Assembly: GCF_000732605.1 (NCBI RefSeq)
Contig: NZ_JPME01000002.1
Location: forward strand, 248,001-312,000
Source: Lacrimispora celerecrescens
GTDB taxonomy: Bacteria; Bacillota; Clostridia; Lachnospirales; Lachnospiraceae
DNA: 64,000 bases
Direction of reading: 5' to 3'
The notes beneath the pieces were generated by a model. It saw nothing but the letters and a program-made list of their open reading frames with translations, was not told the origin of the DNA and ran no database searches. Both the position numbers and the translations under genes were made by a program. Below, piece after piece: positions 1-7,829 of the stretch (its first letter is position 1; every line of letters starts with the position of its first letter).

Positions 1-524
1 TGTTTTTGATGGTGTTTGCTGTCTGGCTTAAGATGCTTCCCATTGGGCTAAGCGTTCCCATAGGAATGGAAGCGGCAGAGGTCACTTTAAAGGATCGGGT
101 GGTGCATGGAATCTTGCCCTGCCTGACCCTTTCCATTACCGGAATGTCTAATATTCTTCTCCATACAAGGGGGAAAATGATCCAGGTCATGGAAAGTGAT
201 TATGTCCTTTTTGCAAGAGCAAGAGGAGAGTCCAAAAGCCGGATTGTCTTTCGGCACGGAATCAGGAATATTCTCCTGCCTGCCCTGACCCTTCAGCTGG
301 CTTCAGTCAGCGAAATCTTTGGAGGCTCGGTTTTGGTAGAACAAGTATTTTCCTATCCGGGACTGGGCCAGGCGGCTGTGACGGCCGGACTTGGCGGTGA
401 TATCCCTTTGCTTCTGGGAATCACGGTTATTAGTGCGGCTATTGTATTTACAGGAAATTTTATTGCAAACGTACTTTACGGCGTGGTGGACCCAAGAATG
501 AGGAAAGGGAGGAAGGTCGCATGA
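1..524 (+). CDS. ABC transporter permease, DppB/NikB type (5' partial)
   Basis: Inner-membrane permease of a peptide/nickel-type ABC importer. The reading frame is open at the window edge, so the N-terminal part and the true start are missing; about 170 C-terminal residues are seen. The BPD_transp_1 signature is present: the ESDYVLFARARG segment is the EAA-loop region that contacts the ATPase, followed by hydrophobic segments and the family ending VVDPRMRKG. The stop overlaps the next permease start by 4 bp (ATGA), showing a coupled operon. Two ATPases follow, then larBCE, so nickel uptake for the nickel-pincer cofactor is a reasonable inference. Peptide uptake is the alternative, because these permeases do not reveal substrate and the binding protein lies outside the window. 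Confidence 0.85.
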   Translation, partial: FLMVFAVWLKMLPIGLSVPIGMEAAEVTLKDRVVHGILPCLTLSITGMSNILLHTRGKMIQVMESDYVLFARARGESKSRIVFRHGIRNILLPALTLQLASVSEIFGGSVLVEQVFSYPGLGQAAVTAGLGGDIPLLLGITVISAAIVFTGNFIANVLYGVVDPRMRKGRKVA

Positions 525-1345
525 AACTATGGAATGGCCGGAAGTCCATGGTATGCCTCCTGGTGCTTTTCATCTCCCTTTTGGCAGCTGTGACCATTGC
601 CGGGCAGCTTTATAAAACAGAGGCCCTTGTCACTGATTTTTCCAGAAAAAATATGCCGCCCTGTTTTTCTCACCCCTTTGGAACAGACTGGATGGGACGG
701 GATATGTTTGCGCGGACCTTGACCGGTCTATCCATGAGCATCCGCATTGGTCTTCTCACAGCAGCAGTCAGCACAACGTTTGCTTTTTTACTAGGACTTT
801 TTGCAGCGTCCATGGGAAAGGCAGCGGATGGGCTTGTGGTTGGGCTCATCGATCTTGTCATGGGAATCCCCCATATCCTCCTGCTGGTTTTGATCTCCTT
901 TGCTTTGGGGAAAGGCTTTAAGGGTGTTGTAGTGGGAATTTCTTTGACTCACTGGACCTCCCTTGCCAGGCTGATCAGGGGAGAGGTTCTTCAGCTTAAG
1001 GAGAGCCAGTACATAAAGATTGCCCGTAAGCTTGGCCACGGCGGATTTGAAACAGCCCTTAAGCATATGACGCCTCATTTGATTCCCCAGCTTCTGGTGG
1101 GGCTTGTACTGTTATTTCCCCATGCCATTCTTCATGAGGCCAGCATCACGTTCCTGGGCTTTGGGCTTTCTTCTGAGCAGCCGGCCATCGGCGTGATCCT
1201 GTCAGAGAGCATGAAATACCTGGCAATGGGAAAATGGTGGCTGGCGCTGTTTCCGGGAGCATTTCTGGTTGTTGTTGTTTTGCTGTTTCATCTAACAGGA
1301 GAGATGGTGGGCAGGCTTATGGACCCGGGTGCTCTGCATCAGTAG
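521..1345 (+). CDS. ABC transporter permease, DppC/NikC type
   Basis: Second permease of the same importer, 274 aa, the usual size. An N-terminal membrane segment is followed by a short extracytoplasmic stretch with the family signature HPFGTDWMGRDMFART (about residues 47-62), then the transmembrane core with the EAA loop (KESQYIKIARKLG) and the family ending GRLMDPG. The start ATG overlaps the stop of the preceding permease. Its own stop lies inside the Shine-Dalgarno of the following ATPase, so all four transporter genes are translated from one message. Substrate is inferred (nickel or short peptides) only from the adjoining lar genes. Confidence 0.88.
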   Translation: MKLWNGRKSMVCLLVLFISLLAAVTIAGQLYKTEALVTDFSRKNMPPCFSHPFGTDWMGRDMFARTLTGLSMSIRIGLLTAAVSTTFAFLLGLFAASMGKAADGLVVGLIDLVMGIPHILLLVLISFALGKGFKGVVVGISLTHWTSLARLIRGEVLQLKESQYIKIARKLGHGGFETALKHMTPHLIPQLLVGLVLLFPHAILHEASITFLGFGLSSEQPAIGVILSESMKYLAMGKWWLALFPGAFLVVVVLLFHLTGEMVGRLMDPGALHQ

Positions 1346-1356
1346 GAGGAAATGGA

Positions 1357-2292
1357 TTGGAAGAGAAGAAAACGGTTCTGTCGGTAAAAAACCTGTCAGT
1401 ATCATTTACCCAATATGAACGATGGATCAAAAGGACCACTCTTTTGGCCGTCAAGGACGTTAGCCTGACCGTAAGAGAAGGAGAACTGGTGGCTGTGGTG
1501 GGTTCCAGCGGTTCGGGAAAAAGTCTTCTGGCCCATGGCGTGCTGGGAATCCTGCCTTATAATGCGGCCTGGTCCGGAGAAATCTCTTATTATGGGGAGA
1601 AGCTTACTGAGAAACGGATGGGGCAGCTTCGGGGAAAGGAGATCGTTTTGGTCCCTCAAAGCGTTTCCTATCTGGATCCCCTAATGAAGGCAGGGGCTCA
1701 GATCAGAAATGGAAAACGAGATCAGGGGAGCATGGGCGAAAGCCTTAAAACCCTTAAGCGGTATGGACTTGATGAAACTGTGGAAAAGCTTTATCCCTTT
1801 GAGTTGTCGGGGGGAATGACCAGAAGGATCCTGATTTCCACAGCTGTCATGGAAAAGCCTAAGCTGGTAATAGCAGATGAGCCTACACCGGGCCTTCATC
1901 TGGAAGCGGCAAAGCGGGTGTTGTCCCATTTTCGGGAAATGGCTGATGAAGGAGCCGGTGTACTTCTCATCACTCATGACCTGGAGCTGGCATTGGAGGT
2001 TGCTGACCGGATTGTGGTATTCTATGCCGGAACCAGCGTCGAGGAAGCTTCTGCCTCTGATTTCCGTGATGAAAGACTCCTTCGCCATCCATACTCAAAA
2101 GCCCTTTACATGGCTATGCCGGATCATGGATTCTGCGCGGCGCCGGGAGCCCAGCCGTATATCAAGGACCGCCCCTCAGGATGTCCCTATGCTCCAAGGT
2201 GTGAGCGTCGGGAGGCTAAGTGTTTGGAGAAAGTGGATTACGTTAGCCTTGCCGGAGGAATGGTCCGGTGTGTAAAGGCAGAGGAGGGATAA
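1357..2292 (+). CDS. ABC transporter ATPase, DppD/NikD type
   Basis: First ATPase of the importer. I place the start at TTG 1357, 7 bases after AGGAGG (1344-1349), giving 311 aa; upstream in-frame codons lie inside the permease gene. Walker A is GSSGSGKS, the signature is LSGG (ELSGGMTRR), Walker B is LVIADEP and the H-loop is LLITHD. The C-terminal extension CPYAPRCERREAKC is the Cys-containing oligo_HPY-type tail typical of dipeptide/nickel importer ATPases. It pairs with the shorter ATPase that follows 1 base later. Confidence 0.87.
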   Translation: MEEKKTVLSVKNLSVSFTQYERWIKRTTLLAVKDVSLTVREGELVAVVGSSGSGKSLLAHGVLGILPYNAAWSGEISYYGEKLTEKRMGQLRGKEIVLVPQSVSYLDPLMKAGAQIRNGKRDQGSMGESLKTLKRYGLDETVEKLYPFELSGGMTRRILISTAVMEKPKLVIADEPTPGLHLEAAKRVLSHFREMADEGAGVLLITHDLELALEVADRIVVFYAGTSVEEASASDFRDERLLRHPYSKALYMAMPDHGFCAAPGAQPYIKDRPSGCPYAPRCERREAKCLEKVDYVSLAGGMVRCVKAEEG

Positions 2293-2293
2293 G

Positions 2294-2902
2294 GTGAGGC
2301 TGGAAGCAAATAGCATATCATTCCAGTATGATAATGGAAATAAGCAGATATTAAACAATTTAAACATGTATATGGACAGCGGCGAACGTCTGGGGTTGAT
2401 TGCTCCCAGCGGTTTTGGGAAGACCACCTGCTGCAAAATTCTTGCTGGATATGAAAAGCCGGATAATGGAGAGGTGCTTTTAGATGGGCGGCCCCTTTCT
2501 TCTTATAAAGGTTATTGTCCGGTACAAATGATCTGGCAGCATCCGGAAAATTCTGTAAACCCAAGGCTTAAACTTAAGGAAGTTTTAAAGGAAGGCGATG
2601 GAGTGGAAGATCGGGTGATTGATGGTCTGGGGATTGAACCGGAATGGTTAAATCGGTACCCTTCCGAGGTTTCAGGAGGCGAACTTCAGCGTTTCTGTAT
2701 AGCCCGGGCACTGGGCGGGGGAACTAAGTTTCTCCTGGCGGATGAGATCAGCACCATGCTGGATTTGATCACCCAGAGCCAGATTTGGAATTTTCTCATA
2801 TCAGAAGTGGAGAGACGCGAAATCGGCCTTTTGGTAGTCAGTCATTCCCAGGGCCTTTTAGAACGTGTATGCACAAGAAAGTTAGATTTGCGGGAGCAAT
2901 GA
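2294..2902 (+). CDS. ABC transporter ATPase, DppF/NikE type (short)
   Basis: Second ATPase of the importer, 202 aa from a GTG start 1 base after the previous stop. Walker A is APSGFGKT, the signature is VSGGELQR, Walker B is FLLADEIS (Ile where Pro is usual) and the H-loop is VVSHSQ. It is shorter than typical DppF (about 320 aa) because it lacks the C-terminal oligo_HPY extension; this is common in nickel-type NikE proteins and fits a metal importer. About 70 bases separate it from larB, with no terminator visible, so read-through into the lar genes is likely. Confidence 0.85.
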   Translation: MRLEANSISFQYDNGNKQILNNLNMYMDSGERLGLIAPSGFGKTTCCKILAGYEKPDNGEVLLDGRPLSSYKGYCPVQMIWQHPENSVNPRLKLKEVLKEGDGVEDRVIDGLGIEPEWLNRYPSEVSGGELQRFCIARALGGGTKFLLADEISTMLDLITQSQIWNFLISEVERREIGLLVVSHSQGLLERVCTRKLDLREQ

Positions 2903-2974
2903 GCTAATCCAAAACACGCAACGTGTGTTTTCCATAGCCTAAACGGTACATTGTAAGAGAAGGGAGTCGGGATA

Positions 2975-3718
2975 ATGGATATTAAAGATATGCTTAACTT
3001 GGTAAAATCAGGAGAAATGGAAATCCAGGAAGCAGAACAGTTATTAAAGGATCTGCCTTATGAGGACCTGGGTTATGCAAAGCTGGATCATCACAGGGCG
3101 CTGCGTTCCGGCTTTGGAGAGACAGTCTTTTGTCAGGGAAAGCCGGATCCATACCTGGTGGAGATTTATAGGAAATTCTATGAAAGAGACGGTGAGGTGC
3201 TGGGAACCAGGGCCTCAGAGGAGCAATTTGAACTGGTAAAATCCGTTGTGCCGGAGGTTCAGTATGATTCCATATCCAGGATCTTAAAGGTAGAGCAGCC
3301 GGAAAAAGAAAGAAAGGGTTGCGTAGCGGTCTGTACAGGCGGTACCGCGGACATCCCGGTAGCGGAAGAGGCGGCACAGACTGCAGAATATTTCGGCTGT
3401 CATGTGGATCGGATATACGACGTGGGCGTAGCCGGAATCCATCGTCTTCTGTCCCAGAGGGACCGGATCAGAAATGCCAACTGTATTATTGCAGTGGCAG
3501 GAATGGAAGGGGCTTTGGGAACGGTGATCGCCGGTCTGGCGGACTGTCCGGTCATTGCAGTTCCCACCTCGGTAGGCTACGGAGCCAGCTTTCATGGACT
3601 CTCTGCTCTTCTTACAATGCTGAATTCCTGTGCAAATGGAATCTCTGTTGTAAATATTGATAATGGATATGGGGCGGGGTATCTTGCGACACAAATCAAT
3701 CGACTGGCGGTGAAATAA
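2975..3718 (+). CDS. larB: LarB, pyridinium-3,5-biscarboxylate mononucleotide synthase
   Basis: First enzyme of nickel-pincer nucleotide (NPN) synthesis: it carboxylates the pyridinium ring of nicotinic acid adenine dinucleotide and releases AMP. 247 aa. The N-terminal helical part is followed by a PurE-like (AIR carboxylase) domain from about residue 110, with VCTGGTADIPVAEEAA, the Gly-rich VAGMEGALGTVIAG and PTSVGYGASF. The start is ATG after AAGGGAG. It is followed one base later by larC and then larE, the standard order. NPN is the cofactor of LarA racemases and related enzymes; larA itself is not in the window. Confidence 0.93.
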   Translation: MDIKDMLNLVKSGEMEIQEAEQLLKDLPYEDLGYAKLDHHRALRSGFGETVFCQGKPDPYLVEIYRKFYERDGEVLGTRASEEQFELVKSVVPEVQYDSISRILKVEQPEKERKGCVAVCTGGTADIPVAEEAAQTAEYFGCHVDRIYDVGVAGIHRLLSQRDRIRNANCIIAVAGMEGALGTVIAGLADCPVIAVPTSVGYGASFHGLSALLTMLNSCANGISVVNIDNGYGAGYLATQINRLAVK

Positions 3719-3719
3719 G

Positions 3720-5081
3720 ATGGGAAAAATACTGTATTTGGAATGTAATTCAGGAATCAGCGGCGACATGACCGTTGGCGCTCTTTTGGACCTGGGAGCA
3801 GATAAGCAGGCCTTTACAAAGGCCCTGCAAAGCCTGGGGGTGGATGGCTATCATCTTCACTTTGGCAGGACTACAAAATGCGGACTGGATGCTTATGATT
3901 TTGATGTACATTTGGAAGATGAAGGGCATGACCATATTCACGGAAATGATCATGAACATGACCACGAACATGACCACGGAAATGACCATGAACATGACCA
4001 TGGAAATGATCACGACCATGACCATGGAAATGCCCACGACCATGCCCATGGAAACGACCACGACCATGCTCATGACCATGGCCATAGTGATGCTCACGAC
4101 CATAGTCATGATCATCCCCATGTCCACCGGAATCTTCAGGACATATACGCAATCATTGACCGGCTGGATTCCAACAACAGAGTGAAGGCAATGGCGAAGC
4201 GGATGTTTGATATCGTGGCAGAGGCGGAGTCAAAGGCTCATGGAATCCCTGTGGAAGAGGTTCATTTTCATGAGGTTGGAGCTATTGATTCCATCGTGGA
4301 CATTATCGGTGTGGCGGTTTGTGTAGACAGCCTGGGAGTGGATGAGATCGTGGTATCTCCTTTGTCGGAAGGATATGGCAGTGTTCGCTGCCAGCATGGT
4401 GTTATCCCGGTTCCTGTTCCGGCAACCGCTAACATTGTGTCGGCCCATGGTTTGAAGCTTCGGCTTACAGACAATGCAGGGGAGATGGTGACCCCTACCG
4501 GAGCAGCCATAGCTGCAGTCCTTGGGACGAGAAAGAATCTTCCTTCCTCCTTTCAGATCTTAAAGACAGGTCTTGGTGCAGGGAAAAAGGACTTTAAACA
4601 GGCTAACGTCCTGCGGGCCATGCTTCTTCTGGAAGAGGAAGAAGAGGCAGGAGAAAATATGTGGGTTTTAGAAGCCAATATTGACGACTGCAGCGGTGAA
4701 ACCTTTGGCTTTGCCATGGAATCCTTATTGGAGGCCGGAGCAGCGGATGTCTGGTATACGCCTGTATTTATGAAAAAGAACCGTCCGGCCTATATGCTTA
4801 GCCTGATCTGCCGGGAAGAGGAGATAAGCAGAATGGAAGATATCCTTTTCATTCAGACTACGACCATCGGAGTGAGAAGATACCCGGTATCCAGAACCAT
4901 TCTGGATCGGAAGAAGAGGAAGGTCACGACGGAATTCGGGGAGGCAGAGGTGAAAATCTGCACCTTCAAAGGAAGGACGTTCTGCTATCCGGAATATGAA
5001 AGTGTAAGAAGCATCTGCAGACAAAATGGGCTGGATTATCAGACCGTATACAGTATCATACGCAGAGAGGCGGAGAAATAA
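3720..5081 (+). CDS. larC: LarC, nickel insertase for the NPN cofactor
   Basis: CTP-dependent cyclometallase that inserts nickel into pyridinium-3,5-bisthiocarboxylate mononucleotide. 453 aa, starting with the family hallmark LYLECNSGISGDM. A long His/Asp-rich insert occupies about residues 70-136. The conserved LarC1 part continues with EEVHFHEVGAIDSIVDI and ATANIVSAHGL, and the C-terminal LarC2 part includes WVLEANIDDCSGE and TTTIGVRR. In Lactiplantibacillus plantarum LarC needs a programmed frameshift; here LarC1 and LarC2 lie in one uninterrupted frame. It overlaps larE by one base (TAATG). Confidence 0.93.
   Translation: MGKILYLECNSGISGDMTVGALLDLGADKQAFTKALQSLGVDGYHLHFGRTTKCGLDAYDFDVHLEDEGHDHIHGNDHEHDHEHDHGNDHEHDHGNDHDHDHGNAHDHAHGNDHDHAHDHGHSDAHDHSHDHPHVHRNLQDIYAIIDRLDSNNRVKAMAKRMFDIVAEAESKAHGIPVEEVHFHEVGAIDSIVDIIGVAVCVDSLGVDEIVVSPLSEGYGSVRCQHGVIPVPVPATANIVSAHGLKLRLTDNAGEMVTPTGAAIAAVLGTRKNLPSSFQILKTGLGAGKKDFKQANVLRAMLLLEEEEEAGENMWVLEANIDDCSGETFGFAMESLLEAGAADVWYTPVFMKKNRPAYMLSLICREEEISRMEDILFIQTTTIGVRRYPVSRTILDRKKRKVTTEFGEAEVKICTFKGRTFCYPEYESVRSICRQNGLDYQTVYSIIRREAEK
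3926..4127 (+). repeat. His-rich low-complexity tract inside larC
   Basis: Tandem short units built on GAYCAYGACCAT/GGAAATGAC encode alternating His with Asp, Glu, Gly and Asn (repeats of the type GNDHDH) at LarC residues of about 70-136. Such tracts bind Ni2+ in several nickel chaperones. The near-identical DNA units make the tract prone to length change by slippage. Confidence 0.9.
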
Positions 5082-5911
5082 TGGAACAGAACATGTTAGA
5101 AATAAAGACGAGACTGGAACAGATGATGGCAGAGTATGCGAAAGAGGATATCTGCCTGGCTTTTTCCGGAGGAGTTGATTCCAGTTTATTGCTTAAGGTA
5201 GCGGCAGATGCTACAGGAAAGACGGGAAAGGCCGTTTATGCGGTGACCTTTGACAGCCGTCTTCATCCCTCTTGTGATCTGGAAATTGCCGCCAGAGTAG
5301 CAAAGGAACTGGGAGGAATACATAAGGTGGTTTCCGTGAATGAGCTGGAGCAGGAGGAGATACGTTTTAATCCTGTAAACCGGTGCTATCTGTGCAAGAA
5401 GAAGCTGTTCCAATCTTTGAAGGATTATGCGAAAGAAATGAACATCCCATATATCATGGATGGAACCAATGAGGATGATCTGCATGTTTACCGTCCGGGA
5501 ATCAAGGCCTTAAGAGAACTGGGAATCATCAGTCCTCTGGCAGAACTTCACATCACCAAGGTCCAGGTAAAAGAACTGGCCTCATGGTACGGGATATCTG
5601 TGGCTTCCAGGCCTTCTGCTCCATGTATGGCGACCCGCCTTCCTTATGGTACGGAAATTGATTATGATATCCTGAATCTTATTGGAAAAGGAGAGGAATT
5701 TGTAAGCTCTCTCGTGAAAGGTAATGTGCGTCTAAGGCTCCATAATGACATTGTCCGCATCGAGGTAGACCAGGAAGCGATGGGTAATCTGATGGAGAAG
5801 AGCAGAGAGATCATTGCTTATTTAAAAGAATTAGGCTTTGTTTATATCACCATGGATCTGGAAGGATTCCGGTCCGGAAGCATGGATGTGGGAATCAAAC
5901 CCATTGAGTAA
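5081..5911 (+). CDS. larE: LarE, sulfur transferase of NPN synthesis
   Basis: ATP-dependent sulfur transferase of the PP-loop family that converts the two carboxylates of P2CMN to thiocarboxylates. 276 aa. The PP-loop SGGVDSS is at residues 29-35. A Cys in SAPCMATR (Cys182) sits where the sacrificial cysteine of L. plantarum LarE lies. A further pair, CYLC (Cys102, Cys105), is present; some LarE proteins use an iron-sulfur cluster as sulfur carrier instead, and I cannot decide between the two from sequence. Last gene of the lar operon, followed by a strong terminator. Confidence 0.92.
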   Translation: MEQNMLEIKTRLEQMMAEYAKEDICLAFSGGVDSSLLLKVAADATGKTGKAVYAVTFDSRLHPSCDLEIAARVAKELGGIHKVVSVNELEQEEIRFNPVNRCYLCKKKLFQSLKDYAKEMNIPYIMDGTNEDDLHVYRPGIKALRELGIISPLAELHITKVQVKELASWYGISVASRPSAPCMATRLPYGTEIDYDILNLIGKGEEFVSSLVKGNVRLRLHNDIVRIEVDQEAMGNLMEKSREIIAYLKELGFVYITMDLEGFRSGSMDVGIKPIE

Positions 5912-5930
5912 AAGTTCATACTGATATGTT

Positions 5931-5968
5931 AAAAGTGCGTTTCCCGGACAGGAAACGCACTTTTTTTT
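5931..5968 (+). terminator. Rho-independent terminator after larE
   Basis: Perfect 14-bp stem AAAAGTGCGTTTCC / GGAAACGCACTTTT with loop CGGACA, followed by a T run. It ends the transporter-lar transcript. Confidence 0.93.
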
Positions 5969-6159
5969 GCATGTTTCGCAGACTGTATAAATGAATCCCC
6001 GAAAGAGGTCGAGCGGGATATCGGAAACATCGTCAGGATTCGACAGCACAACAAATGTGCATTTATTAACAATAACCTAATATGTGAATGATAACTTTTG
6101 AATAATATAATATTTGAATATAAAATCAACATTAAGCACAGAAAAAATGCGTGAAATTG

Positions 6160-6202
6160 TACAATAAAGTCTATTGTATTTTAAGTTTGTTTGTGCTAAT
6201 AT
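6160..6202 (+). promoter_or_regulatory. Promoter with overlapping inverted repeat upstream of pepD
   Basis: Candidate sigma-A promoter: -35 TTGTAT (6174-6179), 17-bp spacer, -10 TAATAT (6197-6202). A perfect inverted repeat TACAATA-N5-TATTGTA (6160-6178) overlaps the -35, a position where a bound repressor would block polymerase. The remaining intergenic DNA between the larE terminator and pepD is AT-rich and I see no other feature in it. Confidence 0.5.
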
Positions 6203-6282
6203 GAAAACACACATTTAGGTTTTTTGTCCGTAATCCGTTTTTATAAGGAGGACAAATATATTAGTAAAGGAGAAAATATACC

Positions 6283-7746
6283 GTGGGTAACAGTGCAATG
6301 GAAAACATGGAACCGGTGGAAGTGTTTCACTATTTTGAGGAAATGAACAGTATTCCGAGAGGTTCAGGAAATGAAAAAAGAATCAGCGATTATCTAGTTT
6401 CTTTTGCAAAGGAACACAATCTGGAGGTCATACAGGATAAAGCGCTGAATGTGATCATCAGGAAGCCAGGTACCAAGGGTTATGAAGAAAGCCCAGGCGT
6501 TGTAATTCAGGGACATATGGATATGGTCTGTGAGAAAAGGCCTGATGTAATGCATGATTTCATGACAGATCCCATCCAGATGAAAGTGGTTGGAGATATG
6601 CTTTACGCAAACGGAACAACTCTCGGGGGAGATGACGGGATTGCGGTTGCCATGGGAATGGCAGTCCTGGCATCAGATACATTGGAACACCCTCCTGTCG
6701 AATTGTTGGTTACCACCTCCGAAGAGACCGGAATGGATGGAGCCCATGCGCTGGATCCTAAAAACATCTTAGGCAAAACACTTATTAATATCGATTCAGA
6801 GGAAGAGGGAATCCTTACAGTAAGCTGTGCAGGCGGCTGTTCCTCCAAAATCAATCTCCCCATCATATGGGAAGATGCAGACAGCAGCAGGGCTGCTTAT
6901 ATCATTGATATTACAGGTTTAAAGGGCGGCCACTCTGGAGTAGAAATACATACGGGCAGGGCAAATGCCAATAAATTAATGGCCCGGTTGCTGAAAAGCG
7001 TAAACCTAGACACGGATTTAAATTTATGTTCCATAAACGGTGGCTCCAAGCACAACGCCATTGCCCGTGATGCACGAGCTGTTGTGTGTGTAAATTTAGA
7101 GGCTGTCCCAATGCTGAAAGAGAAGATTTCCAGCATGGAACATATATTCAGGGATGAATTCAAAGTTTCAGATCCGGATATCAAAATCGAACTAAATCCT
7201 GTTGAAAATATGCCGAAGCGAATCATGTCAAAAGATACAAGGGACAACATCATTAATTTTATGTATCTGATTCCAAACGGCGTCCAGAGCGTAAGTCTGG
7301 ATATTGAAGGTCTGGTAGAGAGCTCCCTTAATCTTGGGGTGGTTCAGACCGGAGAAGAAAGTATTGAAATCATTAGTTCTATCAGAAGCTCTGTGGGATC
7401 CATAAAGGATAATATTTTCCATACCGTAGCTGCTATTGCAGAACTTACAAACGGCAAGGTAACTGCTGAATCAGATTACCCGGAATGGAAATACAATCCT
7501 GATTCAAAAGTAAGACTTCTTTTCATAGAATTATACGAGAAGCTATTTGGTGAAAAACCGTTGATCAGTGCAATTCATGCCGGACTCGAATGCGCAATTT
7601 TTGATAAAAAGTTTGAAGGAAAGATGGATATGATATCCGTCGGACCGACCATTGTTGGAGTACATACTGCAGAGGAACATTTAAGTATCCCATCCACCCA
7701 GAGGACATGGAAGTATTTGACAGAAGTTTTGAAAGCCCTCAAATAA
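6283..7746 (+). CDS. pepD: Aminoacyl-histidine dipeptidase PepD (M20)
   Basis: Cytosolic metallo-dipeptidase (carnosinase-type) of the M20 family that cleaves a broad range of dipeptides. 487 aa, the usual length. Metal-binding motifs: QGHMDMVCEK (His, bridging-Asp region), GTTLGGDDGIA, TSEETGMDGA (catalytic Glu pair) and a C-terminal GVHTAEEHLSI carrying the last His. The start is GTG 6283, 10 bases after AAGGAG; an in-frame ATG at 6298 lacks a Shine-Dalgarno. It is followed by an OPT-family transporter, so peptide uptake and hydrolysis are probably linked. Confidence 0.93.
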   Translation: MGNSAMENMEPVEVFHYFEEMNSIPRGSGNEKRISDYLVSFAKEHNLEVIQDKALNVIIRKPGTKGYEESPGVVIQGHMDMVCEKRPDVMHDFMTDPIQMKVVGDMLYANGTTLGGDDGIAVAMGMAVLASDTLEHPPVELLVTTSEETGMDGAHALDPKNILGKTLINIDSEEEGILTVSCAGGCSSKINLPIIWEDADSSRAAYIIDITGLKGGHSGVEIHTGRANANKLMARLLKSVNLDTDLNLCSINGGSKHNAIARDARAVVCVNLEAVPMLKEKISSMEHIFRDEFKVSDPDIKIELNPVENMPKRIMSKDTRDNIINFMYLIPNGVQSVSLDIEGLVESSLNLGVVQTGEESIEIISSIRSSVGSIKDNIFHTVAAIAELTNGKVTAESDYPEWKYNPDSKVRLLFIELYEKLFGEKPLISAIHAGLECAIFDKKFEGKMDMISVGPTIVGVHTAEEHLSIPSTQRTWKYLTEVLKALK

Positions 7747-7829
7747 CAGCAGAAATGCCGCTGATCATTTAAATTTTAATTTGTATCAATAACTGATCAA
7801 ACTATAATTAATATAAGGGAGTACTGTGT

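Noticed and set aside
3930-4127. CRISPR-like or tandem repeat array
   Set aside because: The repetition is codon-level His/Asp repetition inside larC with no regular spacers.
3750-4152. Open frames opposite and out of phase with the larC His tract
   Set aside because: They are by-products of the His/Asp codon repeats, with Met/Val- or His/Gly-only composition and no ribosome site.
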